Assembly: GCA_047974765.1 (NCBI GenBank)
Contig: JBKECP010000031.1
Span: forward strand, 1-64,000
Direction of reading: 5' to 3'
Length of the DNA stretch: 64,000 nucleotides
Source: JBKECP01 sp047974765
Lineage (GTDB): Bacteria; Pseudomonadota; Gammaproteobacteria; Pseudomonadales; Halieaceae
Position 1 is the first letter of the stretch; each line of letters begins with the position of its first letter. Below, piece after piece: positions 54,962 to 63,786 of the stretch. Below the pieces are notes generated by a model. It saw only the letters and a program-made list of their open reading frames with translations. It was not told where the DNA came from and did no database searches. Position numbers and translations under genes: made by a program.

Positions 54962-54984
54962 CACAGGCACTGATCGTGTCTGTG
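54962..54984 (-). terminator. Rho-independent terminator of asnS
   Basis: On the minus strand CACAGACAC, loop GATCA and GTGCCTGTG form a 9-position stem with one mismatch, followed by AATTTTT. It starts 12 bases past the asnS stop. Confidence 0.75.
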
Positions 54985-54996
54985 ATACTTCCTGGC

Positions 54997-56394
54997 TCAG
55001 AAGCTGGCGTTGCCTGGAGTGCGTGGGAAGGGTATGGCGTCGCGGACGTTGTCCATGCCGGTGACGTAGTTGAGCAGACGTTCGAAGCCCAAGCCAAAGC
55101 CCGCGTGCGGCACTGTACCGTAACGGCGCAGATCCCGGTACCACCACAGCTCCTCGTGCAGATGCTCATCCATGCGGGCATCAAGTACGTCCAGACGCTC
55201 CTCGCGCTGGCTGCCACCGATGATCTCGCCGATGCCCGGCGCCAGCACGTCCATGGCGGCAACGGTTTGTTCATCGTCATTCAGGCGCATGTAGAAGGCC
55301 TTGATGTCTTTGGGGTAGTTCATCACCACCACCGGCCCACCCACATGCTGCTCCGACAGGTAGCGTTCGTGCTCGGAGGCCAGGTCGATGCCCCACTTGA
55401 CCGGAAACTCAAAAGCTTCACCGCAGTTTGCCAGAATGTTGATGGCCTCGGCGTAATCCATTCGCTCGAAGCGCTGGTCGATCACGCTGCGCAGACGCTC
55501 GATCACGCCCTGATCGATATGCCGGGCGAAGAAGGCCATATCGTCCTCGCGCTCTTCCAGCACCCGGCTGAACAGGTGCTGCAACAGGCCTTCGGCCAGG
55601 TCGGCATTGGCCGCCAGATCGGCAAAGGCCACCTCCGGCTCGACCATCCAGAACTCGGCCAGATGGCGGCTGGTGTTGGAGTTCTCCGCCCGGAAGGTGG
55701 GGCCGAAGGTGTAGACCCGGCTCATCGCCAGGCAGTAGGCCTCCACCTCCAGCTGGCCGGATACAGTCAGGAAGGCGTCACCACCGAAAAAATCCTGGCT
55801 GTAGTCGGGCTCGCCCCGCTTGTTGCGCGGCAGTTTGAGTGCATCCAGGGTGCTTACCCGGAACAGCTCGCCGGCACCCTCACAGTCACTGCCGGTAATG
55901 ATGGGCGTGTTGATCCAGTGAAAGTCGCGCTGGTGGAAGTAGTTGTGAATGGCATTGGCCAGGGTGGTGCGCACGCGGGTAATGGCGCCAAAGGTATTGG
56001 TGCGGGGGCGCAGATGGGCCTGGCTGCGCAGATATTCAAAGCTGTGACGCTTCTTGGCGATGGGATAGCTTTCGGCATCCTCGACCCAGCCGACCACCTC
56101 TACCCGGCTGGCCTGAATCTCTACACGCTGCTCCTTGCCCTGGGACTCGACCAGCTCGCCAGTCACCACCACTGCGCAGCCGGTAGACAACTTCAGCAGC
56201 TCTGCACTGTAGTTGTCGAGGGTATTGGGCACCACCGCCTGAATAGCGTCAAAGGCGCTGCCGTCGTGAACCGCCAGGAAGGATATACCCGCCTTCGAAT
56301 CACGCTTGCTGCGCAGCCAGCCCCGCACTTCAATTTCACTGCCGATGGCCACTGCGCCCTTGAGGGCGGCCTGAACGGTGCTAAATAGTGACAT
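54997..56394 (-). CDS. asnS: Asparaginyl-tRNA synthetase
   Basis: The 465-residue class IIb synthetase has an N-terminal OB anticodon-binding domain (IEVRGWLRSKRDSKAGISFL), class II motif 2 (GPTFRAENSNTSRHLAEFWM) and motif 3 (HAGFGLGFERLLNYVTGM). It charges tRNA-Asn directly in the cytoplasm. GGGAG eight bases before ATG sets the start; the longer open frame upstream is excluded. Its GC content is higher than its neighbours. Confidence 0.98.
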   Translation of the reverse strand: MSLFSTVQAALKGAVAIGSEIEVRGWLRSKRDSKAGISFLAVHDGSAFDAIQAVVPNTLDNYSAELLKLSTGCAVVVTGELVESQGKEQRVEIQASRVEVVGWVEDAESYPIAKKRHSFEYLRSQAHLRPRTNTFGAITRVRTTLANAIHNYFHQRDFHWINTPIITGSDCEGAGELFRVSTLDALKLPRNKRGEPDYSQDFFGGDAFLTVSGQLEVEAYCLAMSRVYTFGPTFRAENSNTSRHLAEFWMVEPEVAFADLAANADLAEGLLQHLFSRVLEEREDDMAFFARHIDQGVIERLRSVIDQRFERMDYAEAINILANCGEAFEFPVKWGIDLASEHERYLSEQHVGGPVVVMNYPKDIKAFYMRLNDDEQTVAAMDVLAPGIGEIIGGSQREERLDVLDARMDEHLHEELWWYRDLRRYGTVPHAGFGLGFERLLNYVTGMDNVRDAIPFPRTPGNASF

Positions 56395-56422
56395 AGTGAA
56401 AGCTCCCTGGCGGTGATAATAA

Positions 56423-56977
56423 TTAACGGCCAATACGGCTGATACTGGTTCCGGCGAGATCCAGTGGCTGCATTTCACCCTTATCAGAAAAGGTAAAACC
56501 CAATACTGCACCAGCAGTCTCGGGCATGTGGGCATGACCGCGCTCATCCACCTGTACATGGGTCACGTTCTGGCTGACACCCACCTTCCAGTTGATCGTA
56601 TTGCGAAATTTAATCAGTGCATCCCGGGTCATAAACAAAATGAGTTCTGCCTTGCGAACACCTTCATGTGTGGGACCGTGCGATAAGCCACTTGTCGCAT
56701 AGTATGCCGCTGGCTGGTCATCAATCATCAGCGCACCCTCACCGTAACGCCCACCCTCACCAAAAGTCAGCTCAACCACATCCGGAAATACCAGAACACC
56801 GGCAGCCCGCTCAATCAGCTTGTCAATTTCCTCAACATGCTCATCCAGATAATCAAGGGCAACACGGGTCTTGGCTTCGATGTCCTGGCGCGGCTCCGCC
56901 TGGGTCAGCGGCACCAATGCCAGACAGGCAATAACTGGCGGCAGAGTGCGCCAAAGTGCTTTTATCATTGCGTTCAT
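56423..56977 (-). CDS. Secreted SYLF/YSC84-like domain protein
   Basis: The 184-residue protein has a signal peptide (MNAMIKALWRTLPPVIACLA...TQA), then a domain containing AAGVLVFPDVVELTFGEGGR, YGEGALMIDDQPAAYYATSG and ELILFMTRDALIKFRN, which resembles SYLF (lipid-binding YSC84) domains. Such bacterial proteins are periplasmic or lipoprotein and poorly characterised. AAGGA precedes the ATG; a second ATG two codons earlier is possible. It is 28 bp upstream of asnS on the same strand. Confidence 0.65.
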   Translation of the reverse strand: MNAMIKALWRTLPPVIACLALVPLTQAEPRQDIEAKTRVALDYLDEHVEEIDKLIERAAGVLVFPDVVELTFGEGGRYGEGALMIDDQPAAYYATSGLSHGPTHEGVRKAELILFMTRDALIKFRNTINWKVGVSQNVTHVQVDERGHAHMPETAGAVLGFTFSDKGEMQPLDLAGTSISRIGR

Positions 56978-57243
56978 ATCCATCCTTAATGCTGTCGTTA
57001 TACATATTCGCTTCCGGTACAGCATCGCCCTCCGGAAACACATCCCCACCTGAGCGGCGCAATTCTACACTACCAGGGCCAGTGATGGTGCCTGCCAATT
57101 GAGCAACCGGTCAATGTATCAGACAATAAGGCGTGAAAGGACGGGGAGAAGCAGATCAGACTACAAGGATCAGGTATGCGATCAGCAACCGGCCGTGACG
57201 TGCCAGGGCAGTACTCTATTCGTGCAGTTCTGCCAAAACGTGA

Positions 57244-57870
57244 TCAGGCAGCCGTGTGCAGACCACATTCGCGGCCATCGTGAACCTTGGTGGGATCAAA
57301 GTAGTGTTTGCAGGTTGGCAGATTATGGCGGCTCATGTATTCGTCGACTTCTGCTTCATTCCAGTAAAAAACAGGCGCCACTTTGACAATACCGCGGGCA
57401 TCCATGGACACAATATCCAGCGTTTTGCGGTGTTCGGTCTCTTCACGTCGAATACCGGTCAGCCAGAAATCAGGCCTGTGTTCACCCAATGCACGATTAA
57501 AAGGTTCCAGTTTGACCTGACGGGTAAACTCGGCATGGCGCTCTTCTTCATCAATCGTTGGAATACCACCCATCACCACATTGCGCCGCTCGGATGTCAC
57601 CAGCGGTGAATACACCTGTATATTGATATTGAGTTCCTGAATCAGGCGCTCGGCAACTACATAGGTATCACGCAGATTGTATCCGGTATCCACCCAGATA
57701 GTTGGTACCGTCGGGTCAATTTTACTGACCAGATGCAACATAACGGCCGCATTGCGACCCATACTGGTTGTAGCGATAGTGCGCCCACCTTGAGCCAAAG
57801 CCCAACGCACCACCTCTTCCGGCGAAGCATTGCGCAAGTGTGCATTGGCACTGTCGGTATCAAACTGCAA
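57244..57870 (-). CDS. cysH: Phosphoadenylyl-sulfate (PAPS) reductase
   Basis: The 208-residue protein has the adenosyl-sulfate-binding fold with TTSMGRNAAVMLHLVSKI (a modified P-loop), WVDTGYNLRDTY, LTGIRREETEHRK and the C-terminal catalytic ECGLH. The Cys-Cys pairs that bind an iron-sulfur cluster in APS-type reductases are absent, so the PAPS, thioredoxin-dependent form is predicted. The start is TTG: AGGGGA lies six bases upstream and an in-frame stop is two codons further. No other sulfate-assimilation gene is adjacent. Confidence 0.92.
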   Translation of the reverse strand: MQFDTDSANAHLRNASPEEVVRWALAQGGRTIATTSMGRNAAVMLHLVSKIDPTVPTIWVDTGYNLRDTYVVAERLIQELNINIQVYSPLVTSERRNVVMGGIPTIDEEERHAEFTRQVKLEPFNRALGEHRPDFWLTGIRREETEHRKTLDIVSMDARGIVKVAPVFYWNEAEVDEYMSRHNLPTCKHYFDPTKVHDGRECGLHTAA

Positions 57871-57991
57871 GAACTATCCCCTGACATTATTCCTGTGACA
57901 ACAGGATATCGCAAAGCATGGAACTCTAAAGAATCAAAACTTCGATGACAAATAACTATCGCTTATATGAATATAGCTTCCAGGCGGCATA

Positions 57992-60538
57992 TTATACGAC
58001 GTCAGGTACCACTGACAGAGGAATACGCAGAGTAAAGACCGTGCCCTTGCCTGGTTCACTGTCAAGCGTGATGGCGCCTTCATGAAGCTCTGCCACAGCT
58101 GCCACAAATCGCAACCCCAGACCAACACCACCTCGTGGTGTCTCTCCCTGCTCAAAGAGTTTGAACACAGAAGCCATGCGTGAGGCATCAATGCCGGCAC
58201 CCTGGTCACCAACACGGATGACACCGATACCTGCGCCAGCATCTTCCGACAATGTCAGCGTGACTACACCGCCATCACTGTATTTAATGGCATTATCGAC
58301 CAGATTAAGGCAGGCCCGTTCAAGCAGGCTGCGATTACAGTGCAACCAGATTTCTTCCTGTGGATAATCCAGAACCAGCTCGATACCCTTTTGCTCAGCC
58401 CGCCCCACCAGGAGCGAGAGTGCATCATCGACGATAGACTGCGCCTCACAAGCCTCCATACCAATGTGGGGGCGATGCTTCAGCCGCGACAGGTGCACAA
58501 AGTTCTCCGCATAACCCAGTGTGGTGCGAACATACCCGTCAATCCGGCTGAGCAGCTCGGCCTGCTCCGGCACCACCTCGGTAACTGGCGCAGCTTCAAT
58601 GAGTGTCAAGACTGAATTTAACGGTGCCCGCAGATCGTGAGACAGAAAATTCAGTGCTTCAATCCGGCTGCGCTCACTTTGCTTGATTTCAGTCGTATCA
58701 GCCAACACAAAAATCATCGTTGGCATGGCCAGGTCGATACTGCGCCCCCGCAACAACACATCGCGCTCCGTTGGCCCATCAATTCGGCCTTCCATTTCAA
58801 ACGCAATATTGTTCAGGGCCAGCTCCTGCAGTAGCCGTGTCAGATTTTCGTCATCAGCTGGCTCAATTTGCCTGAATAAAGCGAATACTGAATGTATGTC
58901 TTCATTGCCCACACTATCCATTGGCAATAAATTGCGCGCCTCTGAATTGGCAAACAACAACTCCCCGGAAATATCGGCAATCAACACACCCGCTGTCATA
59001 TTTTCAATTGAGCCATCGACCAGTTCACGAAACTCTCTGGCCCGCTCAAAAGACTGTCGAAAGTGGGCAACCGTAGCGTCTATACCTTCTGCGCTGTCAC
59101 GCCAGTCGTCAGCGTCGATCTGAAACAGACTCTGCATTGCCCGCAAGGGGCGGAGCTCTTCATCATGCCAAACCAGGCGCAGACGCTGCGCCCGCCCCTG
59201 CGCTTGAAATACACGCCAGCTCTGCTTACCGTAGTGTTCCCAGCGCTGATCAATGGCATTGCTGATTCGGGGCATCAGTTCCGGCTCCAGACGCCAGTTA
59301 TCAACATAACCAGCCCGCTGCAACAAGTCCGCCCGACGACCAAGCCCGCCCCAAAAGGAATTGTCCTGACGAGGCATATGATGCCTGTCAACCACTTTCA
59401 ACTGTGACTCAATCAGCTGCAAAGCAGAGGACAGCCGCATCCAGCTCCACACAGGATAAAACAGCATCAACGCTAACATGACTGATACGGGTGAGTACCA
59501 CAGTGCCGACAAACGTATCAGCATCAGCGCCGCCAATAGCAAGATCAGCAAGGCGCTACACAAGGCGAGCAGCTGCCCGCGAGAAGGCAGCGAAGTGATC
59601 ACTACAAACAACAAAAAGCTCAGACCAAAACTGACAATCAGGCTGAGCGGACCATGGACAAGAGATATCAGTTCGCCGCGGCGTGATGCATTGTAAATAT
59701 TGATATTGAATTCAATACCGGACATCCGCCCCAAGGGCGTGGCAATACTGTCACCAAGTCCCGCACTGGTAGCTCCGACAAACAATACTTTATCAGCCAG
59801 TAATTGCGGCTCTATTCGCCCCTTTACAATATCGGCATAAGAAATCTGACGCACAGTTTCTGCCGGTCCCATCAATGGCACACGCACATAATGTCTGCGC
59901 GACAACTCTGACGGCCCCAGCATATCCGGCAGTGGATCAAAGAATTTATTAGTTCCGAGACGGTTTTCCACCAGCCCCTGTACCACCAGCGCAAAATGCG
60001 GCCACAAGTGCCTGCCCACACCCTCATTGGTATAAATTCCCCGAACAGCGCCGTCAGCCTCAACATCAACATGCACATGACCAAGCACACTGGCTGTATT
60101 TCTAAGCGGCACCATCGGCAACACTTCGCGCTGCCCCAAACCAGGTCCAAGCCGGTCAAAATAAACCGGTAACACAACATGACCATGCTCACGCACAGCA
60201 TCGGCCAGTAACTCGTCGGCCTGGGGGTATTCAGCGTCCCGGTCAGCAAAAATAATATCCATGGCGACAACGGCGGCACCGGCTTGCGTTACCCGCCGCA
60301 AAAAATCCACATGCCGCTCACGCGGCCACGGCCAGCGGCCCAGTTCAGCCAGACTCTGGTCATCAATGGCAACCAGCAAAACATCGGCAGGAGGTGGCAG
60401 CAAAGTGCCGGAAATCAGAAAATCATAAGCCCCGCGATCCAGCGGAGCCGACCAGTTAAAGCGATCAATCAGACAGCAGACCAGAGCCGCCAGCAAGCCC
60501 AGCAGAAGCTGGCGGCGCAGAACATGAGAGACCTGCAT
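57992..60538 (-). CDS. CHASE2-PAS sensor histidine kinase
   Basis: The 848-residue protein has one N-terminal membrane helix, an extracytoplasmic CHASE2 domain (about 35-290; LLVAIDDQSLAELGRWPWPR, AVVAMDIIFADRD) and three membrane helices (about 300-375). A PAS-like region lies around 525-615, the HisKA phosphoacceptor His634 is in FLSHDLRAPLN, and the HATPase domain shows LVDNAIKYSDGGVV, VGDQGAGID and GVGLGLRFV. The catalytic residues are intact. It follows the FecR/LysM gene by 15 bp and the response regulator gene before that, giving a complete signalling operon. Confidence 0.93.
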   Translation of the reverse strand: MQVSHVLRRQLLLGLLAALVCCLIDRFNWSAPLDRGAYDFLISGTLLPPPADVLLVAIDDQSLAELGRWPWPRERHVDFLRRVTQAGAAVVAMDIIFADRDAEYPQADELLADAVREHGHVVLPVYFDRLGPGLGQREVLPMVPLRNTASVLGHVHVDVEADGAVRGIYTNEGVGRHLWPHFALVVQGLVENRLGTNKFFDPLPDMLGPSELSRRHYVRVPLMGPAETVRQISYADIVKGRIEPQLLADKVLFVGATSAGLGDSIATPLGRMSGIEFNINIYNASRRGELISLVHGPLSLIVSFGLSFLLFVVITSLPSRGQLLALCSALLILLLAALMLIRLSALWYSPVSVMLALMLFYPVWSWMRLSSALQLIESQLKVVDRHHMPRQDNSFWGGLGRRADLLQRAGYVDNWRLEPELMPRISNAIDQRWEHYGKQSWRVFQAQGRAQRLRLVWHDEELRPLRAMQSLFQIDADDWRDSAEGIDATVAHFRQSFERAREFRELVDGSIENMTAGVLIADISGELLFANSEARNLLPMDSVGNEDIHSVFALFRQIEPADDENLTRLLQELALNNIAFEMEGRIDGPTERDVLLRGRSIDLAMPTMIFVLADTTEIKQSERSRIEALNFLSHDLRAPLNSVLTLIEAAPVTEVVPEQAELLSRIDGYVRTTLGYAENFVHLSRLKHRPHIGMEACEAQSIVDDALSLLVGRAEQKGIELVLDYPQEEIWLHCNRSLLERACLNLVDNAIKYSDGGVVTLTLSEDAGAGIGVIRVGDQGAGIDASRMASVFKLFEQGETPRGGVGLGLRFVAAVAELHEGAITLDSEPGKGTVFTLRIPLSVVPDVV

Positions 60539-60553
60539 GACAAGTGACAGGTA

Positions 60554-61624
60554 TCAGATCAGGATAATGGCAAGCAAGGTACCAATAAAAATAATGGCAC
60601 CGGCTGCGTCAAATTTGCTACCGGGCTCAATACAGGCATCCACAACACGCTCCATGCCCTGAAAACCCTGCTTATCAATAGCGCTGACAGAAACTTTATA
60701 ACAGCCAGGTTCCAGATTTTTTAGCTGATATTTGCTGCTGTCAACACGCACCGACTGCACCAGATGAGCAGAGGTATCGGCAACACTGACATCCACCTGC
60801 CACGCAACCGCCGCTCCATGCTGTGCCCACTGAATGGCCACGGGCTGTCGGCCATTATAGGCCGACTGATCCAGATCCGGAGCTGACAGCAGCTCAGCGA
60901 CAATATGGTCACCACTCTTTGAGGTCAAACCACCCTGACCAGCCGCCAACAACGTGCTCTGCGAAGAGACCATCTCCACAGACCCTGACAATACCTCCAC
61001 CCGTGTGTCGGCGTTTTCATCGGCACTGCTGCTTACCCGATAACGCGTTCCCCGCACGGCGGCAATCGCTGCGGGTGTACGAATTTCAAACCGGGAATCA
61101 CGGCCTGGTTCAACCGATACTTCAACCGTACCACGCGAAACGCTTAACTCACCGGCATCGTGCGAACTGCCAACAGCTGACAGATTCTCAAGAGTCACTT
61201 CGGAATGACTGCGCACCAACACCTCATTGCTGGCCCCCAGGCGAATACGCACAAAGCCTTCCCCCACGGTCAAACGATCGCCCAGATGCAGTTCCTGATT
61301 TTCGGCAATGGCGACCGGCTCACCATCATGTGCCAGGCTGACCTCTCCAGCATAACTGAGCACATAACCAACCAGAACCGGCTCAATCAGCCATTCACTT
61401 GGAATGCGAATTTCACTGGCAATGGCCATTCCCCGCTCGTTATCAACCTTGTTGATACTGGCCAGTTCAATCCAGCAGCCTCTTTTGCTGGTGTATTTGA
61501 GACAGATATCCCAAAGCGTGTCATTGGCGCGAGTGATATAAATCCAGTCACCGGCCAGTGTCGGCCTGGCAAAACCGGCAACAAACAATAAAGTGGCACA
61601 CAGGGCATAGCGAGTTATCTTCAC
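60554..61624 (-). CDS. LysM-FecR-domain envelope protein
   Basis: The 356-residue protein has a signal peptide (MKITRYALCATLLFVAGFA), a LysM-like peptidoglycan-binding region (WIYITRANDTLWDICLKY), and a FecR domain (about 95-220; LGDRLTVGEGFVRIRL, IRTPAAIAAVRGTRYRV). A fibronectin-like region follows and the end is a hydrophobic segment (AGAIIFIGTLLAIILI). It may sense or transmit an envelope signal to the neighbouring CHASE2 kinase. The GTG start overlaps the regulator stop (GTGA) and has AAGG seven bases upstream; another GTG two codons earlier is less favoured. Confidence 0.88.
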   Translation of the reverse strand: MKITRYALCATLLFVAGFARPTLAGDWIYITRANDTLWDICLKYTSKRGCWIELASINKVDNERGMAIASEIRIPSEWLIEPVLVGYVLSYAGEVSLAHDGEPVAIAENQELHLGDRLTVGEGFVRIRLGASNEVLVRSHSEVTLENLSAVGSSHDAGELSVSRGTVEVSVEPGRDSRFEIRTPAAIAAVRGTRYRVSSSADENADTRVEVLSGSVEMVSSQSTLLAAGQGGLTSKSGDHIVAELLSAPDLDQSAYNGRQPVAIQWAQHGAAVAWQVDVSVADTSAHLVQSVRVDSSKYQLKNLEPGCYKVSVSAIDKQGFQGMERVVDACIEPGSKFDAAGAIIFIGTLLAIILI

Positions 61625-62313
61625 GGGCACACCTTTTCCAATCGGTAACCATGGCGGTAAACCGTGCGCAGGTTATAGCCCATCGTCGGACCAATTTTCA
61701 GTTTTTTTCTGATCCTGCTCATGTGCAGATCCACCGTCCGGGTATCGATATCCGCAGTTACATTCCATACGGTTTCAAGGAGGTAATCTCGTGACAGAAG
61801 CTCATCGATATGACTGAACAGACACTTTGCCAACCGATATTCTGTCGGTGTCAGCTGGACCTCATCACCCTCCATCTCAACACGCTTGTTACGGATATCA
61901 ATGACCAGATTACCCAGGCGGATCTCATCGGCATCATTGCCAGTCACCCGCACCCGGCGGGTAACCGCCAGTAGCCTGGCCATAAATTCAGCCTGCCGCA
62001 ACGGTTTCACCAGATAGTCATCGGCGCCTTCAGTCAGCCCGCGAACGATATCTTCCTCACTGTTTTTGGCTGTCGCAAACAGCACCGGGCCGTCAAAGCC
62101 CATTGCACCGCGAATCTCCTGCAAGACATCGATGCCTTCGCAGTCTGGCAGCTGCCAGTCCAACACCAGCACATCCGGTTTTTGGGTAGCTATCAAGGTA
62201 ATAAAATCAGGGTGATTACTCCCCCAATAAACAACATGACCGGCAGCTTCCAGCCAGCTCATCATCTGCTTCGCCTGCAACTGCTCATCTTCCAGCAGAG
62301 CGACGGTCAACAC
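61621..62313 (-). CDS. OmpR-family response regulator
   Basis: The 230-residue protein has a receiver domain with acidic pocket LLEDE, phospho-acceptor Asp52 in LVLDWQLPD, and Lys in DYLVKPLR, followed by a winged-helix DNA-binding domain (VQLTPTEYRLAKCLFSHIDE, TVDLHMSRIRKKLK). The GTG start at LTVALLEDE gives normal family length; the frame stays open to 62382, where another GTG could start a 23-residue extension. It is first in the operon with the LysM-FecR protein and the CHASE2 kinase, its probable partner. Confidence 0.9.
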   Translation of the reverse strand: MLTVALLEDEQLQAKQMMSWLEAAGHVVYWGSNHPDFITLIATQKPDVLVLDWQLPDCEGIDVLQEIRGAMGFDGPVLFATAKNSEEDIVRGLTEGADDYLVKPLRQAEFMARLLAVTRRVRVTGNDADEIRLGNLVIDIRNKRVEMEGDEVQLTPTEYRLAKCLFSHIDELLSRDYLLETVWNVTADIDTRTVDLHMSRIRKKLKIGPTMGYNLRTVYRHGYRLEKVCP

Positions 62314-62424
62314 CTGTGTTTCGATATCCCCACCCCTTTCAGTGACAGCTTCAGGTCCGGTTTTGCACACGATGAACGACACCGGTAAAACATCGGCATA
62401 GTACCAGCTAAGTCACCCTGCACC

Positions 62425-62448
62425 TCACAGACAAAGTCGAGTCTGTGA
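62425..62448. promoter_or_regulatory. 8-bp perfect stem-loop upstream of the response regulator
   Basis: TCACAGAC and GTCTGTGA flank eight bases. It lies about 110 bp before the chosen regulator start and could be an operator or part of the leader. Evidence is symmetry alone. Confidence 0.35.
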
Positions 62449-62883
62449 CCGGCTTCAAGCTGCAAACCCTCACCCTTTTCACAGCAGCAAAACGTGTGAC
62501 AATTAACTTTTATTCATCTCTTTATACTCACTGACAAAGTTGCCAATTGTAAGAGCTTTGTAAATACACACTTACACATCTTCCCTTTGGAACAGCGACA
62601 GAGGATGATTCGTCCTGCAAGCGCTGATCAACAAGCGTTGGCTCAAAACTGAGGTTTGTCTGTTTCTCACCTGTATTTCGGACGGACCACTGTGCGGCAA
62701 CTTTCCCCCCCCCTTTTTGGTCTGTTGCCGCGCTTTTTCTCCCCAAAGACCCTTCAGCACAGACAAATCGACACCTAGCAATATCACATCACAACAGAGC
62801 AAGTGCCAGCCTTTCTCCCCGGTATTTTTTTGGTATTTTTCCACTTTTATTTCGGGTTAACAGCCAACACAGGCTAAAAGGGC
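62449..62883. other. Intergenic region, no gene recognised
   Basis: This 435-bp region between the signalling operon and parA holds a C9/T5 homopolymer junction near 62705 and two minus-strand open frames without ribosome sites or family resemblance. I see no RNA gene. Confidence 0.5.
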
Positions 62884-63666
62884 TTAAACATCCTCCAGTT
62901 CGCCATACAAAGCCAGGTACTGGGTCGTCAGCTTGTGGCTCGGTGCCATATCAATCAATGGCCGGTGTTCATAATGTGATTCTTTCATTTTAATCGAGGT
63001 ATTGAGGTAAGTGGCAAGTATCGGATAACCCTCTGCTGCCAGCTCTGCCACCAGCTCACCGGGCAATCGCGCCTGGGTATTAAACTGATTAATGACAACA
63101 CCTTCCACTTTCAGGTCAGGATTATGATCCTCCTGTAACTCTTCGAGGTTATCCATTAACGAATACAGGCTTTGGCGGGCAAAACTGTCGCAGTCAAAAG
63201 GAATCAGCACCGTATCCGCTGCAATCAGGGCTGACTTCGAATAAAAATTGAAGTTGGGAGGAGTATCGATGTAAATACGATCATATTCTTTGTCCAGTTT
63301 GGTCAGCGCATCGCGCAACTTGTAGATCTTGTAGCGTGATTCCAGTTCTTTTTCGAGGGTAGCCAGCACCGGACTGGAAGGCATTAAAAAAAGATTGTCA
63401 TAGGGGGTATCCCACACGAAAGCATCGGGATTATCACGCATTTTGCGTGGCCCCACCGTCTGCTTGAACAGGCCAGCTACGCCCTGTGCTTCGGCGGGAA
63501 AAGCTTCGGCATCAATTTCACCCACCAGGTAGTGCGTTGTATTGCCCTGAACATCGAGGTCCAAAACCAGTGTACGCAGGCCGTAACTGGCACTGATGGC
63601 CGCCAGATTACAAGTGATACTGGTCTTGCCAACACCGCCTTTTTGGTTGAAAACAACACGTTTCAT
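62884..63666 (-). CDS. ParA/MinD-family ATPase (orphan)
   Basis: The 260-residue protein has a deviant Walker A KGGVGKTS at 9-16, LDLDVQGNTTHYLVG (Walker A'), YIDTPPNFNFYSKSAL (Walker B) and a C-terminal region ending LTTQYLALYGELEDV. Such Soj/ParA ATPases segregate chromosomes or plasmids, or position cell-envelope machines. No ParB follows, so it is an orphan of unclear cargo. The ATG at MKRVVF is chosen because the P-loop normally lies within 20 residues of the start; the ribosome site is poor. Confidence 0.9.
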   Translation of the reverse strand: MKRVVFNQKGGVGKTSITCNLAAISASYGLRTLVLDLDVQGNTTHYLVGEIDAEAFPAEAQGVAGLFKQTVGPRKMRDNPDAFVWDTPYDNLFLMPSSPVLATLEKELESRYKIYKLRDALTKLDKEYDRIYIDTPPNFNFYSKSALIAADTVLIPFDCDSFARQSLYSLMDNLEELQEDHNPDLKVEGVVINQFNTQARLPGELVAELAAEGYPILATYLNTSIKMKESHYEHRPLIDMAPSHKLTTQYLALYGELEDV

Positions 63667-63786
63667 AGTTAAATGCCATTGCCGTAAATTATCCAAACCA
63701 CTTCCCTGGCAATCAGGCAGCCATCCGGCCAGTAACCTGATTGCACGCGGCAGTGTAATAAAAGGTGTACGTTATTGTAAGTACAG

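Noticed and set aside
54976..56388. Long open frame (about 470 codons) on the plus strand
   Set aside because: It lies wholly antisense to asnS, which has all class II motifs; the frame is open because of the high GC of asnS.
62572..62844. 90-codon minus-strand frame upstream of the regulator
   Set aside because: Crosses homopolymer runs, has no ribosome site and no family resemblance.
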